From contig MWJR01000217.1 of NCBI GenBank assembly GCA_002127415.1, positions 1-10,021 of the forward strand: a DNA stretch of 10,021 nt, given 5' to 3'. The notes under the pieces are model-generated. The model was given only the letters and a program-made list of their open reading frames with translations. It made no database searches and was not told where the DNA came from. The position numbers and the translations under genes are program-made. This document shows positions 1 to 7,300 of this stretch, piece after piece (the stretch's first letter is position 1; each line of letters opens with the position of its first letter). This stretch comes from Calditrichaeota bacterium AABM5.125.24 (GTDB taxonomy: Bacteria; Electryoneota; AABM5-125-24; Hatepunaeales; Hatepunaeaceae).

Positions 1-1008
1 GCAGAGATGATTGCCGAATGTGGTCGCCTTGGGATATGAGGCGTTCAGAATAATACCTTCGGGAACGATGTATTTCAGCGGTTTAATCATCCCCTCGTTA
101 TGCGGGATGTTGGGATTGACCATCTGCAGGAAGGTTAAAGTGATGGCGGAACAGGTCGAGGTATATGTGCCGTTTACAAATCCATCTGTCTGTGGAGAAG
201 ATCCCGAAAAATCGAAGGTGACAAATTCATCCTCTACAGTAATTTTTGCACGGACCGTAAATTCTGTGCCGGGATGCTTCCCGTCATAATAAACCATGCT
301 TTCGCCCTCATAAACCCCATTCGGTATGCTCCCGATCTCACTCCTCATCATCCTTTCCGTGGCATTGAAGAGTTCCCGCTTGTGTTCTTCGAAAGAGGGG
401 ATCCCATACTTCTCCACCAACGCCTGAAGCCGTCTCTCCCCCAGGGTGCAGGCGCCGATCTGGGCTTTTATGTCCTCCTCCACAATCTGCAGGCGAATGT
501 TGGCGAATATCAGGTTCCATACGTCTTTTCTCAGGTTTCCTTTTTCATATAACTTGACCGCCGGGATCCTGAGCGCTTCCTGCCATACTTCTGTAGCTTT
601 TGGATTATAGCCTCCCTGAACCGCGCCGCCGATATCCGCCTGATGACCTTTCGCCGCCGCCCATCCTATCAGCATATCTTTTATAAAAATAGGCCTGAAA
701 ATGGCAACGTCGTTATTTTGATTCCCCATGGAGAATACGTCATTATGTATTATAACGTCTCCCGGATAGATTTCATCCCCATAGAATTCAATTATTTTTT
801 TACAAACAGGGCCCAGTGAAAATGAAAGTATGGGCAGATTTTCAGTTTGTTCGAGCATACACCCTTGAGCGTCATATAACCCCGTCACAAAATCTTTCGC
901 CTCACAAAGAATTGGTGAGCGGGTTGTTTTAGAAAGAGAAATCCCCATCTCATCGGTGATGGATTTGAACGATCTCTGGAAAATTGAGAGTAGGATTTTG
1001 TCGATCAT
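1..1008 (-). CDS. hyuB: Hydantoinase B/oxoprolinase family protein, 3' part missing (runs off left edge)
   Basis: Reading the minus strand from 1008 gives 336 uninterrupted codons to the window edge; the family is usually 500-600 residues, so the C-terminal third or more is missing. HyuB-type subunits pair with HyuA for ATP-dependent hydrolysis of cyclic amides (hydantoins, 5-oxoproline, caprolactam) or for ketone carboxylation. Visible family signatures are the N-terminal MIDKILLSIF..SITDEMG, IHND at residues 87-90, GNQNNDV at 95-101, KGHQADIGG at 120-128, DFSGSSPQTDGFVN at 266-279 and IPHNEG at 301-306. The start at 1008 is chosen because AGGA (1016-1019) sits 7 bases upstream and the N terminus then matches the family length; an ATG at 1026 is in frame but has no clear ribosome site. 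It lies downstream of hyuA on the same strand. The first metal-ligand position appears to be Gln97 rather than His. The substrate is unknown. Confidence 0.92.
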   Translation of the reverse strand, partial: MIDKILLSIFQRSFKSITDEMGISLSKTTRSPILCEAKDFVTGLYDAQGCMLEQTENLPILSFSLGPVCKKIIEFYGDEIYPGDVIIHNDVFSMGNQNNDVAIFRPIFIKDMLIGWAAAKGHQADIGGAVQGGYNPKATEVWQEALRIPAVKLYEKGNLRKDVWNLIFANIRLQIVEEDIKAQIGACTLGERRLQALVEKYGIPSFEEHKRELFNATERMMRSEIGSIPNGVYEGESMVYYDGKHPGTEFTVRAKITVEDEFVTFDFSGSSPQTDGFVNGTYTSTCSAITLTFLQMVNPNIPHNEGMIKPLKYIVPEGIILNASYPKATTFGNHLC

Positions 1009-1026
1009 TTTATTTTCCTGCAACAT

Positions 1027-1077
1027 TTCGCGTGCCGTCAGGCGCCCTCGCCTGACTGAAAACAAGAGTTCGCGTGC
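1027..1077. repeat. Perfect hairpin flanked by 9-base direct repeats in the hyuA-hyuB gap
   Basis: GTCAGGCG (1037-1044) and CGCCTGAC (1049-1056) form a perfect 8-bp stem with a 4-base loop. The 9-mer TTCGCGTGC occurs on both sides, at 1027-1035 and 1069-1077, so the hairpin lies in a 33-base segment bounded by identical direct repeats. The stem ends 28 bases before the hyuB start on the minus strand and has no following T tract, so it is not a canonical terminator. It could be an mRNA processing or attenuation structure, or a tiny insertion with target duplication. Confidence 0.6.
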
Positions 1078-1118
1078 TTGCAGATGTCTCGTATGCCAGC
1101 TAATAACAATGGTTTAGT

Positions 1119-1139
1119 TGTCACACAAGATATGTGACA
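1119..1139. repeat. 7-bp inverted repeat between hyuA and hyuB
   Basis: TGTCACA (1119-1125) pairs perfectly with TGTGACA (1133-1139) across a 7-base loop. It lies 16 bases past the hyuA stop codon in the minus-strand direction. It could be an operator-like dyad or an RNA hairpin. No T tract follows, so it does not look like an intrinsic terminator. Function is unknown. Confidence 0.4.
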
Positions 1140-1155
1140 CCACGCATAATATCCT

Positions 1156-3303
1156 TTACCCGGGTTCATCATTATTGGTCTTAAACCCATCCGGAAAGAC
1201 TTCCTTGTTATAAATAATAAAGGTTCCATAGTCATCAATAAGACAATCATAGCTCTCACTCACAAAAATGGAAGTGTTCACTCTTTCGATAACCGCCGGA
1301 CCTGTAATTGTGTTACCGCTTAATGGAATATCTCCATCATAAACAGCAACTTCCTTGAATTCATTGCACTCGGGAATATATACTTTTCTCCTCTCTTTCA
1401 ATGCTTCCTTCAGAGAAATATGGTCCTTTGTTTCAACGCGGTGCGATCCTTCTTCACTGCGGGACTGGCTCAAAAAGTCCGGTTTTTCCGTTTTTCCGAC
1501 CACTCTCAGACGAACGTTTATCAATTCGACTGCTGTGCCTTCTTCTTCCAATGAATATCCAAACAAACGGTTGTGTTCACTATGAAATGCCTTCTGTATT
1601 TTATCAAGATCACAAGACAGGACATCATCCCAGGGAACAGACAACTGCACTTCATGATACTGGCCTAAATATCTGATGTCCAGCACCGGATAGAAATCAA
1701 TACTGTCCTTATCAACTCCTTCATTTATCAGAGTTTCAACACCTGTTTCCTTCATCTGTTCGTAGATATTAAGGAAATCGCTCCTGTCAATTTGAGAGAA
1801 AGAAACCATATAAGATTGGATATAATCGTGCTTCAAATCTCCTAAAAGCATGCCAGCCGCACAGAAAATAGATGCAACATTCGGGACAACAAACATCGGG
1901 ACTTCGAGCTCTTTACATATCTCTCCGGCATGAATTGGACCGGCTCCTCCGGCTACGATTATTAGAAATTCACGCGGGTCATACCCTCTTTCAACGGAAA
2001 CCTGACGGACACCTTGAGCCATATTAGTATTAATGATCCTGAACATTCCTGCTGCTGCTTCCGGAAGGGACAAATCCAGTTTAGAGGCTATTTGCTCAGC
2101 CAATAAATGCCTGGTTTGTTCTACATTCAGTTTAATTCTTCCACCGGCAAAAAAGTCCGGATTGAGGTAGCCCAATATCAAATTCGCATCCGTGCATGTA
2201 GGCAGTGTTCCCCCTTTATTGTAGCAGATAGGACCGGGCAGGGCGCCCGCGCTCTGAGGCCCCATATGTAATAGACCGCCGCTATCTATCCAGCCGATAC
2301 TTCCGCCTCCTGCGCCGATAGTGGCAATATCCAGGGAAGGAAGCGAAATCTTGTGCCTGTTTATCGAACCTTCAGTGCCGGTAATGCACTGGTTATCTAT
2401 AACCAGACTCGCATCAAAACTTGTTCCCCCCATATCCACAGTAATGCAGTTCTTGTAACCCAATAGATTGGCGTAGAATACCCCGGCCGTCGGAGCGGCT
2501 GCAGGACCGGAAAGAACGGTCGCAGCGGGAGATTTCTTAACTACTTCAGGTGTAACGACGCCCCCGTTAGACTGCATAATTAATAAGACGCCCTTAAACT
2601 TTACGTCATCTAATTTTTTTGTCAGGTTATCAAGATAATTGGCTACTACAGGGCCGATATAGGCGTTGACGGCAGTGGTGCTTACACGATCGTAAAACCT
2701 GATGGACGGGAGCACTTCAGTAGAGGAAGTGATAAAACAGGACGGAAGGTGTGTTTTTAGAATTTGAACGGTTTTTTCTTCATGAATGCGATTTTTGAAA
2801 GCATTCATGAAGCAGACAGCAACGGCTTCTACTTCTTCCTCCTTCAAGAATTCAATCAACGGAGTTAATTTAGACTCATCCAAAGCAGTAATAATCTTAC
2901 CCTGAGCATCTATTCTCTCGTCAACCGTTAGTCTTAAATATCTTGGAACTAATGGTGCGACATTGCGATAATGATTATTGTATTGCTCCTCTCTGATTCC
3001 TCTTCTCATCTCCAGGGCATCACGAAACCCTTTGGTTGTAATTAAGGCTGTTTTGGCTCCTTTCAAAGTCAGCAAAGCATTTGTCGCAACGGTAGTGCCA
3101 TGAACTATTGTCTCAATGCTCCTGACAAACTCGCCCAAATCTGAATTGATAATTTCAGCTAAATCGTGAATTCCACTCAGAACGCCCATGGAGGGATCTT
3201 CAGGGGTTGAAAGTGTCTTATGAATAGATGTTTCCCCGGACTCTGAAACCAGAATAAAATCCGTAAAGGTTCCGCCTACATCTATACCAAGTTTGTATTT
3301 CAT
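1156..3303 (-). CDS. hyuA: Hydantoinase A/oxoprolinase family protein (ATP-binding subunit)
   Basis: This complete 715-residue protein is of normal length for HyuA/N-methylhydantoinase A (about 650-720). The family has an actin/hexokinase-like fold that binds ATP and phosphorylates the substrate so that the HyuB partner can open or carboxylate it. Visible motifs are the phosphate-1 loop IDVGGTFTDF at residues 7-16, HGTTVATN at 68-75, RFYDRVSTT at 202-210, MQSNGG at 243-248, SGPAAAPTAG at 265-274, the second phosphate motif VDMGGTSFD at 289-297, GAGGGSIGW at 330-338 and GGAGPIHAGE at 452-461. The N-terminal Hydant_A_N, central Hydantoinase_A and C-terminal all-beta-rich parts are all present. 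ATG at 3303 is the family-consistent start, although no convincing Shine-Dalgarno precedes it. It is followed by hyuB, 147 bases downstream, probably in one operon. The DNA is AT-richer than the genes to the right. Substrate (hydantoin, oxoproline, lactam or ketone) cannot be decided. Confidence 0.95.
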   Translation of the reverse strand: MKYKLGIDVGGTFTDFILVSESGETSIHKTLSTPEDPSMGVLSGIHDLAEIINSDLGEFVRSIETIVHGTTVATNALLTLKGAKTALITTKGFRDALEMRRGIREEQYNNHYRNVAPLVPRYLRLTVDERIDAQGKIITALDESKLTPLIEFLKEEEVEAVAVCFMNAFKNRIHEEKTVQILKTHLPSCFITSSTEVLPSIRFYDRVSTTAVNAYIGPVVANYLDNLTKKLDDVKFKGVLLIMQSNGGVVTPEVVKKSPAATVLSGPAAAPTAGVFYANLLGYKNCITVDMGGTSFDASLVIDNQCITGTEGSINRHKISLPSLDIATIGAGGGSIGWIDSGGLLHMGPQSAGALPGPICYNKGGTLPTCTDANLILGYLNPDFFAGGRIKLNVEQTRHLLAEQIASKLDLSLPEAAAGMFRIINTNMAQGVRQVSVERGYDPREFLIIVAGGAGPIHAGEICKELEVPMFVVPNVASIFCAAGMLLGDLKHDYIQSYMVSFSQIDRSDFLNIYEQMKETGVETLINEGVDKDSIDFYPVLDIRYLGQYHEVQLSVPWDDVLSCDLDKIQKAFHSEHNRLFGYSLEEEGTAVELINVRLRVVGKTEKPDFLSQSRSEEGSHRVETKDHISLKEALKERRKVYIPECNEFKEVAVYDGDIPLSGNTITGPAVIERVNTSIFVSESYDCLIDDYGTFIIYNKEVFPDGFKTNNDEPG
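2778..2812. repeat. 12-bp perfect inverted repeat inside hyuA
   Basis: CTTCATGAATGC (2778-2789) and GCATTCATGAAG (2801-2812) are perfect reverse complements with an 11-base loop. Each arm contains the 8-bp palindrome TTCATGAA. The segment encodes FMNAFKNRIHE of HyuA, so it is coding sequence and the hairpin would form in the mRNA. Its function, if any, is unknown. Confidence 0.7.
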
Positions 3304-3392
3304 TGTAGTTGTAGCTCTCTCACATTTTCGGGTCGTTAGAGTTGTGGCTCATTGGGCCCTCATCGTAGTAGACCCCTCTTTGATATATGATG

Positions 3393-3422
3393 AGAATACT
3401 GAAGAATAATGGCACACTTCAA
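3393..3422 (-). promoter_or_regulatory. Candidate sigma70-like promoter for hyuA
   Basis: On the minus strand TTGAAG (3422-3417) and TATTCT (3398-3393) are separated by 18 bases, each matching four of six consensus positions. This would place the hyuA transcript start about 80 bases before the ATG at 3303. The match is moderate, and the promoter preferences of this organism are unknown. Confidence 0.3.
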
Positions 3423-3427
3423 TCGCG

Positions 3428-3438
3428 GCAGTAACTGC
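3428..3438. promoter_or_regulatory. Palindrome GCAGTAACTGC, possible operator upstream of hyuA
   Basis: GCAGT-A-ACTGC is an 11-base perfect palindrome with a one-base centre. It lies six bases upstream of the candidate hyuA -35 element in the minus-strand direction. The position would suit an activator or repressor site, but a palindrome this short can occur by chance. Confidence 0.25.
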
Positions 3439-3482
3439 TTACATCAGATCCGCCGGTCTGTGAACGCAACGATTTGACGGGA

Positions 3483-3502
3483 TTCCGCCAGATCGGGCGG
3501 AA
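3483..3502. repeat. GC-rich inverted repeat upstream of hyuA
   Basis: TTCCGCC (3483-3489) and GGCGGAA (3496-3502) form a perfect 7-bp stem with loop AGATCG. It lies 180 bases upstream of hyuA and has no T tract on either side. It may be a remnant of a dispersed palindromic repeat or a protein-binding site. Confidence 0.4.
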
Positions 3503-3708
3503 CGGCACACAGGTCAGGAGTTTTACAGCTCCAATATAGCCACACAAGCAAATGGGGGCAATAGTTGAGGTTGATTACAAGGGAATTGTGTTAATTTTCT
3601 CAAAGTCCAGAGAATCCAAGTGCTAATACGGGAAAAGCAGCATACAGCCGAACACCAATCTGAGGATCGAACGTCAGTCGTCAATAACAACACTCAAGCT
3701 TCACAGAA

Positions 3709-3735
3709 TAAAAAACACGGACTGAACCGTCCGCA
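3709..3735 (-). terminator. Rho-independent terminator downstream of queF
   Basis: On the minus strand CGGAC (3733-3729), loop GGTTCA and GTCCG (3722-3718) form a GC-rich stem, extendable by one G-T wobble pair. Two bases after that pair comes TTTTTT (3715-3710). It lies about 55 bases past the queF stop codon, with the right orientation to end the queF transcript, and perhaps the C25 gene transcript as well. The stem is short but the hairpin plus T-tract arrangement is classical. Confidence 0.6.
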
Positions 3736-3755
3736 TCAGGGCATCACGCTGTCCA

Positions 3756-3783
3756 CCACCATCCATCATTCATCGTTCATCAC
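3756..3783 (-). repeat. Heptad repeat array downstream of queF
   Basis: Read on the minus strand, four contiguous 7-base units follow the queF stop: GTGATGA, ACGATGA, ATGATGG and ATGGTGG. The first two are identical to units in the array at the end of the C25 gene. The array starts six bases after the stop codon and ends before the terminator. Confidence 0.6.
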
Positions 3784-3789
3784 CCCCCT

Positions 3790-4233
3790 TTAATCATTCT
3801 CCTTCCCCGGTTTCTCATACTGTGCGACCGCTTTGGTTCTCATCCCGCCGCGAACATTGTAGTCAGCCTCCACCGTCATCCGGACAGGCCGGCACAGCTT
3901 GACCAGGTCATCCAGCACCCGGTTGACCAGGTGCTCATAGAAGATGCCGACGTTGCGGTATGAGAGCAGGTAATACTTGAACGACCGCAACTCGATGCAC
4001 AGCTTGTCTGGGATATATCTGACCGTCAGGGTTCCGAAATCCGGCAGCCCAGAATACGGACAGACGGCGGTGAACTCGTCGGTGACGATCTCGATATCGA
4101 TAGGGCGGCCTGGGTACTCGTAGGGGAAGGTGGCCAGCGCGTCGGTATCGACTGCCTCAACCCCCTGAAAAGGATAGCTCCGGTCGGATGGCTGGAAATC
4201 CATAGATCCCAACGTAAGATTGACGGCAGTCAA
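3790..4233 (-). CDS. queF: NADPH-dependent 7-cyano-7-deazaguanine reductase (preQ0 reductase), unimodular type
   Basis: QueF reduces the nitrile of preQ0 to the amine preQ1 in the cytoplasm, using two NADPH, as a step of queuosine tRNA modification. The 147-residue protein has the short single-domain QueF length. Seen: VCPYSGLPDFGTLTVRYIP around residues 57-75, with the nucleophilic Cys58 (thioimide-forming) and Asp65; the QueF motif as ELRSFKYYLLSYRN (81-94), where the usual Lys after E-[SL] is Arg83; Glu100; and the C-terminal YNVRGG (125-130). The TTG at 4233 is kept as start because it retains the LG element common near QueF N termini. ATG at 4203 would give 137 residues and is a real alternative, since neither start has a clear Shine-Dalgarno. 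It lies 85 bases downstream of the C25 gene and may share its transcript; no other queuosine gene is in view. GTP cyclohydrolase FolE shares the T-fold, but the Cys/Asp and ELRSFK motifs point to QueF. Confidence 0.93.
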   Translation of the reverse strand: MTAVNLTLGSMDFQPSDRSYPFQGVEAVDTDALATFPYEYPGRPIDIEIVTDEFTAVCPYSGLPDFGTLTVRYIPDKLCIELRSFKYYLLSYRNVGIFYEHLVNRVLDDLVKLCRPVRMTVEADYNVRGGMRTKAVAQYEKPGKEND

Positions 4234-4243
4234 TGAGATGCTT

Positions 4244-4272
4244 ATCCCGATCCCGAAACATCGGGACGGGAT
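4244..4272. repeat. Strong hairpin between the C25 gene and queF
   Basis: ATCCCG-A-TCCCGA (4244-4256) pairs with TCGGGACGGGAT (4261-4272): a 12-bp stem with one bulged A and loop AACA. Both arms repeat a CCCG/CGGG core. No T tract follows on either strand, so it is not a typical intrinsic terminator. On the minus strand it ends 10 bases before the TTG start of queF, where it could affect translation or protect an mRNA 3' end. Confidence 0.6.
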
Positions 4273-4290
4273 TCAGAACAACAACTAACC

Positions 4291-4321
4291 TCATCACTCA
4301 TCGTTCATCATTCATCATTCA
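4291..4321 (-). repeat. Heptad repeat array overlapping the C25 gene stop codon
   Basis: Reading the minus strand from the TGA stop codon (4321-4319), four contiguous 7-base units follow: ATGATGA, ATGATGA, ACGATGA and GTGATGA (ending at 4291). The stop codon itself matches the TGA end of a unit. The array resembles the one after queF, sharing TGATGAACGATGA. Confidence 0.65.
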
Positions 4322-7300
4322 TTTAATGACCACCATCTTCCTGGCCAGCGTCCGCTCGCCGGCCTTAAGACGGTAGATGTAAACTCCAGTCGGCAGACCT
4401 CCGGCGTCGAAGCTGGCCTGATACCTGCCCGCCGACCGACCGCCCTCCTGCAGGGTGGCCACCAATCGCCCGGTCACATCCCACACCGATAGATTAACAT
4501 AAGCATCCCTATCGATAGAGTAGTTTATGGTAGTGACGGGGTTGAACGGATTGGGCCAGTTCTGCTCGAGGCCGAATTCGGACGGTGGCGTAATCTCGTC
4601 GGGTGTGTCGAGCCGGTTCACTTCGAGGTTGACCGGAACCCTGAAAAAGCCCCCCTCAGCGTTGTGGGTGAATTCGAGCACCACACCATACTGTCCGGTG
4701 TCCATGTCGGCGGTGGATATATTGATGACTATCGGTTCCGACTCACCGGTAAACAGCGTATCCGAACGCGGGTCGTAATTTATCCAGCTGGCGTTCGGTC
4801 CCAGTTCCAACACACCGACCAGATCACCGTCGGGGTTATTCAGAACAACGGCGAAGACCCAGACCATATTGTTCCACTTGGGGGTGATGCTGATGCCGCA
4901 CGTCCCGTTGTTCTCCGGACCGAGCGCCGAAAGGTCGGTCAGGAAACGGATATCCCCGTCACCAAGCGGATCCATCTTAAAAACGGCCGCGTCAGGATTG
5001 TATAGGTCATTCTTGGTCATAATGAACAGGTTGTAGTCGTCGGGGTCATCCCGGAACCAGCTGAAGCCATATTTGCGAAGGGAGCCCCCATCTCGAGGGT
5101 CAACCGGATTGAATTCCTGAACGATTGAATAACTGGTATCGCTGATCATCTCCAGCTCGTATATCTGGGTTGTGAGGCCGGAAACGAACAGATGCCCATC
5201 AGCCCCAACCGTAATGCACTGCGTCCTAATATTCTTCTCCGGGGCACTTATGCTGCTGACTATTTCACCGGTCTCCGAGTCAAGCTTCAATATATCGCGG
5301 GTGCCAGTGGCACAATACAGATAGCCGTCTGAATACTCCATATCGCGGACCCCATAACGCCCACCTGTCGGTTGAGGAATAGTGTCGAGATAATGTCCCC
5401 ACCGGTCGAAGAGGTAGAACCAGTTCTTATCTCTGTCCCCATTGGCCCCACCCGCGACAACCCAGTGGTCGCGGACGAAGGTGATCCCCTGAATCCTGCT
5501 GTCATCCACAGTATCGCCGGCGTTCCAGACCAGCAGCGGGTCCCAGATGTCGTCTCGGCCCGGATGACCGCCCCGAAGCTTCGGGACCGTCCAACCATCA
5601 CTACCTCCAGGGACAGCAAGCTCCATATTCTCGAGGATATAGTTGAACCGGCTGGTGAACCACAGGGTGCCGTTGCCATCGTTTTTGATGGTGAGCTGGG
5701 TCTGATGGCTGTCATTGGGGTTCATCCAGAACTGAAGTTCGGGCGGGTCAATGATGAACTCAGGGTGCAACAGCCCGAAATCAACCACAATGGTATCGTC
5801 CTTGAGAACCTCGATGCCGGACAAGGTTGAGTCGTTATATCCGGCCAGGTGAGCGGTGAAATCATAGAGGTGAATGGTATCAGCGAGCATATCCTCGATA
5901 AAGTAACTCCCCTCTGCGTCGGTTCGGTTATAGAAGCCGTAGCTGGTGTTGATGAGGACGTTCTCAATCGGTAGGCCTGTCTCTACATCGATGACTCGCC
6001 CCCGGGCGCAACCGGTGTAGTAATCGATCATAGTGGTGAACAGGATGGCTCTCCCGTTCTCCAGCGGCGCAGCTCCGGGGTTCAGCTCGTTCCAATAGGT
6101 ATAGAGCAGACCGTCTGACTGGTCAGGACTGCCGATCCCCACGGTCGCAAACGGCGTGTCCCACTCCTGGAAAACCGAACGAAAGTCCTCAACCTCCATA
6201 TACTGGAACAGGATATCCCCGTCCCCGGAGAAGGAGGGATGAAACCGGGGATCGAATAAGATGACCTCGAAGCTCTCCATCGGCTGATTGCCCGGGCCGA
6301 GCCGCTGCATATGAGACCACTCGACCACGAACAGGTGCTCCATACTGTCGTGCCAGAAGAATACCCCACCATCACCGGTGGTGAGCAGGTCGTCCCAGAA
6401 GGGGCATATCATGGCTGGAGCCACCTCGCCACCGGGGATCATCCGGTTGCGGGCTGAGTTCAGCTCACTGTGATCGCCGAGTGCAATCCAGCCGTTGGAG
6501 CAGATGGTCACCTCATCAAAATCCTCACCATAATACCTGAAGGTAAACGGAAGCTCAACCGATACGCTTTCGTCGGTTGAGCCGCTGCCGCTCTGCCTGT
6601 CGCTGAGCTCGGTGTCCGTCCCGCTACCCCCGGAGTCCGGGTCGATCTCAATCCAATCAAAGGTCGGACAGGCAAACCAGGAGGTATCGGTATCATCGAA
6701 GCAGATGTAGCCGTAGTTATCCGGGCCGAACGGCTCACCGTAGCGGGCCTGATCGACGATGATGGAGAAGCGGCTGGTATCCTGGAAACCGTTCTCAGCG
6801 CGTATCACCATTGCCAGGTCAGCCCGTGATCCCCCCAGGTGAAACCGTTGTGCAGTGAGACGATAGATATCCTCAGAGTCACCTGTATCACCCGGCTGGA
6901 TGGCTCTGAAGCCGCTGGCCGTATCCAGCACACCGACGGTCCGGGTCAGGCTGACAAGGGTCGCCTCAAGCTCGGGGGACTCCCTGGCGCCGACGTTCCG
7001 CAGGGCAATCCGCAGCGTAGCCTCCCCCGACGGTCTCAGAGGTTCGCTTATCCACTCCAGGGAGGCAAACTCCAGGTCGGGCCCCTCGACCGGAAGCACG
7101 ACCGAGCTCTGCCAGGACGACTCCCCCACCTCCACATTCAGGTCAAATACAGCGCCGGTGCCATCCGGGAACCCGCCTCCGATATCGACCACGAATGAGG
7201 CTCGAACCGCTTCACCCGGTGATGGAGCGGCCTCAAATCCGGCTTCACCTTGGGCCACCTCCAGATGTGGCAGGCCGGGACTCAGCGTGGCGGTCATCAC

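Larger units (their letters stand above)
3304..3789. other. Intergenic region between hyuA and queF
   Basis: This 486-base stretch carries no convincing gene on either strand and no recognisable tRNA or other RNA gene. From right to left in the minus-strand direction it holds a heptad repeat array, an intrinsic terminator, AT-rich sequence without clear features (about 3510-3705), a GC-rich dyad, a short palindrome and a candidate hyuA promoter. The terminator separates the queF transcription unit from the hyuAB unit. Confidence 0.6.

Noticed and set aside
1038..1259. 73-codon minus-strand frame overlapping the hyuA end and the hyuA-hyuB gap
   Set aside because: It overlaps the hyuA C terminus in another frame, has no ribosome site, and has no recognisable features.
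4234..4318. preQ1 riboswitch upstream of queF
   Set aside because: The leader contains only the CCCG/CGGG hairpin and the heptad array. I do not see the H-type pseudoknot layout with an A-rich tail that preQ1 riboswitches need.
4291..4321. CRISPR array interpretation of the tandem heptads
   Set aside because: The units are 7 bases with no spacers and no cas genes nearby.
5287..5830. Overlapping antisense and alternative-frame open frames of about 140-150 codons in the propeller region
   Set aside because: Low-complexity composition (Ser, Arg, Pro, Thr rich) with no family resemblance; the C25 gene frame explains the sequence.
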